Below the pieces are notes generated by a model. The model searched no databases. It saw only the letters and a list, made by a program, of their open reading frames with translations, and had not been told where the DNA came from. Shown here in pieces: positions 61,721-64,000 of a stretch of DNA of 64,000 nucleotides. This stretch comes from Stercorarius parasiticus (Eukaryota > Chordata > Aves > Charadriiformes > Stercorariidae): assembly GCA_013396915.1 (NCBI GenBank), contig VWZL01000812.1, positions 1 to 64,000 of the forward strand, written 5' to 3'. Position numbers and translations under genes: made by a program. Numbering within the stretch: position 1 is the first letter of the stretch; each line of letters starts with the position of its first letter.

Positions 61721-64000
61721 CAATCGTATATATGCATACAGGTATTAAATACCTATGCCAATATTGTAAATCATATTTTGATTATTTTGTACTTTAGTCA
61801 TGCAATCACATACAGACCAGTCTTAATAAACTGTTTCAGCCACATATATCTGCAATATAAAAAAGAATATGTAAAGCAAGGGAAATTTTAGAATGGAAAT
61901 GAAACAGAACCAAACTTCAAATAAAATCACAAAACTGATGCCATTATACTTATACATGAGTTACTCCAAAAAATGTTCAAATTAAATTACCATATAACTA
62001 ATGTTTATCAAAGACTATAAAAACTAAAAAAAGTAGCTTTGAAATTAGATAGAGCTTTTTAGGACATTCTTTCAAGGAACTGAAAATAATTCCTTTTAAG
62101 GAATATTTATAGTTTTCCATTTTTGTATATATTTTTAGTTTTAAATATTTGAATACAATGTATCTCAAGAGAGTAACTTTTAGGAACCATTTAACTGTTG
62201 AGGATGTCAGTCAGATTTTTAAATCTCTCTGAAGAACATAATGCATGGTTTCTGAACAATTTTTCGTACCCTGAGCATGATTCTCCTGTGCCTCTCTTTG
62301 TGTGCCTATAACATTTACACAAAACTAATGAAGAGTGGTGATATCAACACAATCGTTTGTATACTTCTTATATTTTTTTCCAATTGTACCAGCAAACTAA
62401 TTTGCAAGTCAAGAGATATCCCTGTATAAAGTTTCACACAATCATTTTCAGTGTCTGTAGGTCTCTGATTACAGTGAAGAATTTGCTTATTTCTAATTGG
62501 TTTTTGTCAATATGAAAGCCTACTTTGTACTTATGGTCAATTACCTGTGAAGATCATGCATTTTCTTCAGAAAATGTGGCTGCAGGAGTATCAAACATAT
62601 TCTTTAATAGTATTTGAACATTTTTGTCTACTAAATGAAATCAAACAAAATTGCTTTTCTGGTTACACTTATAATAATGATTTACGTTCAATCATATAGG
62701 TGATTATATAAAAATAACATTTTATTCAGTGTAAAGCATTTTTTAAAATCTTGATCTTTGAATATGTTCACATAATCTTTTATAGACTGACTGACTTTTC
62801 CTGCAATGTAAATTTGTGGCCTCTCTCTGCCCATGATCCAACTGAGTTGGAGAAGAGCCATCTCCAAAATGGAAGACAGCACAAATTGTCATATCTAGGT
62901 ATGCTGCTCTTACTCTCTAATTTAACCCTCCATCTTCCACCCAGCTACTGTCAAATTATGCAACAAGACCAGTGAAAACTCAGATATAGTTGCCTGAGTT
63001 TGACTCGCAGGTACTATTTCAGCTCACCGTTACTACATGAAAGGAGCACAGCGGGACAATGTTCTTCTGGCAAACAAATGCAATTTCAGAGACTGATATT
63101 TGGATGCTAATTGGAAACTATAATGCCAACATTTGCAAAATGCATGTGTGGACATATCATGCTGGATCATAACCTTTAAGTGTTTACTATAAGCCTGTAA
63201 TTCTATTTCTTTTACGTGCCAAGCGACATAGGCAGAGTCATGTTTCCAACAATAGAGGTAATTTTTGCATTTTTGTTATTTTGTCATGAAATTCATGATT
63301 CCTCCCATCTTCCTAGGATTCAGTCCTCATGCACATGCTTTAAGGTGTGCATTACCTTTTCCTCTGACCAAGAAAACAAGAAGGAAAAAAAGAAGAAAAG
63401 AATAAACTTGTACAAGGGTTATAGTTCAGCAGTGTCCTACATTATGTTTTGTAGTTGAAACAGCACAGGTCAAGAATGCATGTGGCTGGGAAGTCAGCTT
63501 CTCCAGCTGAGCTCTGGTCCCCCTTTTTTCAGACAAGGGGTAAAGATCAAGGGAGTTGTCTCCTTTCCCTGAGCAGAGCACTGGGAAAGGGGCCACTGGG
63601 GAGAACCATTTCCTGGTTTTCTGTAGGGGACATCCTCACTATGAATCTTATTGCAGCTTACTCAAGCACACAAGTCTTTGTTTAATAATTACTTTCTACA
63701 TGCAGACGGTGTTCACGGTTTCTCAGAGCAATTGTTAGATCATACACCATTTCAAAGAATATCTCTTTCCAGATCTTATAAGGGATCCTTACAAGAGTTA
63801 TTTTGGTTTTCTCTGTCAGTTCACATGAAATCCATCCATCTTTCGTGAAGAGCTCATTTTATTTTTGAGAAGTGAACAGAAATTAATTCCATTTTCACCC
63901 TCTGTTGAGAACAGACATATACATATGGGATTTTTTTAAGTTTGAAAATGACAATCATAAGTGACTCATCCATTTGTATCTCAGAAAACTTTTGAACAGA
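61721..64000. other. Unique AT-rich tract, no gene seen
   Basis: About 2.3 kb without a recognised transposon or gene. Short frames near 63216-63848 overlap each other and show no domain. Confidence 0.55.

Noticed and set aside
1..64000. CRISPR arrays, operons, tRNA or rRNA genes
   Set aside because: No regularly spaced direct repeats, no tRNA cloverleaf with a T-loop consensus and no rRNA motif were seen. The CR1 and LTR content marks the DNA as avian.

Overview
This window is almost certainly bird nuclear DNA, and most likely from a neoavian. It is AT-rich, carries no convincing protein-coding gene, and its recognisable content is typical of bird genomes. That content is 5'-truncated CR1 LINEs (reverse-transcriptase relics, tails built on ATTCTATG or ATTCT), solo LTRs of several avian endogenous retrovirus families, simple repeats, and long stretches of unique AT-rich sequence. 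Family names were assigned by reading, from remembered consensus patterns; no database was searched. Three single-N positions (3672, 8492, 22796) mark assembly joins.

Layout. 0.6-13.2 kb is repeat-dense: an inverted pair of CR1 fragments (645-1105); two minus-strand LTRs of different families 67 bp apart (2158-2760 and 2828-3671, the second cut off at an N); a plus-strand CR1 with a long RT relic (5897-7058); a probable LTR (7183-7700); and a minus-strand CR1 (7768-9078) holding an exact 258-bp duplication on either side of an N. That CR1 abuts a truncated LTR (9082-9990), followed by an ancient LINE remnant (10250-10930) and two CR1 3' ends (11212-11535, 12877-13153). 13.2-22.5 kb and 23-33.8 kb are largely unique sequence, apart from a solo LTR with a perfect 5-bp target duplication (22544-22980) and a 168-bp pure pyrimidine tract (27842-28009). 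33.8-36.9 kb holds a full-length 1135-bp solo LTR and a CR1. 36.9-42.5 kb is unique. 42.5-44.5 kb holds a CR1 with a long open frame next to another ERVL-like LTR. 44.5-61.2 kb is mostly unique, with a candidate conserved regulatory block (48430-48980), a GC-rich island (58790-59140), a possible mariner end and several microsatellites. A solo LTR lies at 61204-61720, and the rest is unique.

Function. Nothing here works together as a pathway. The window reads as intergenic or deep intronic DNA. The repeats cluster in three blocks separated by long tracts with few recognisable insertions, which fits a regulatory gene desert or a large intron, though the sequence alone cannot show which. Every long open frame is a CR1 RT relic, an accidental frame through an LTR, an antisense shadow of a CR1, or a microsatellite translation. 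One 74-codon frame (54796-55020) is noted as a weak candidate only. I found no convincing previously undescribed biological system. The best leads are the LTR family with internal tandem units, the candidate enhancer block, the GC-rich island, and the assembly duplication that needs correcting.
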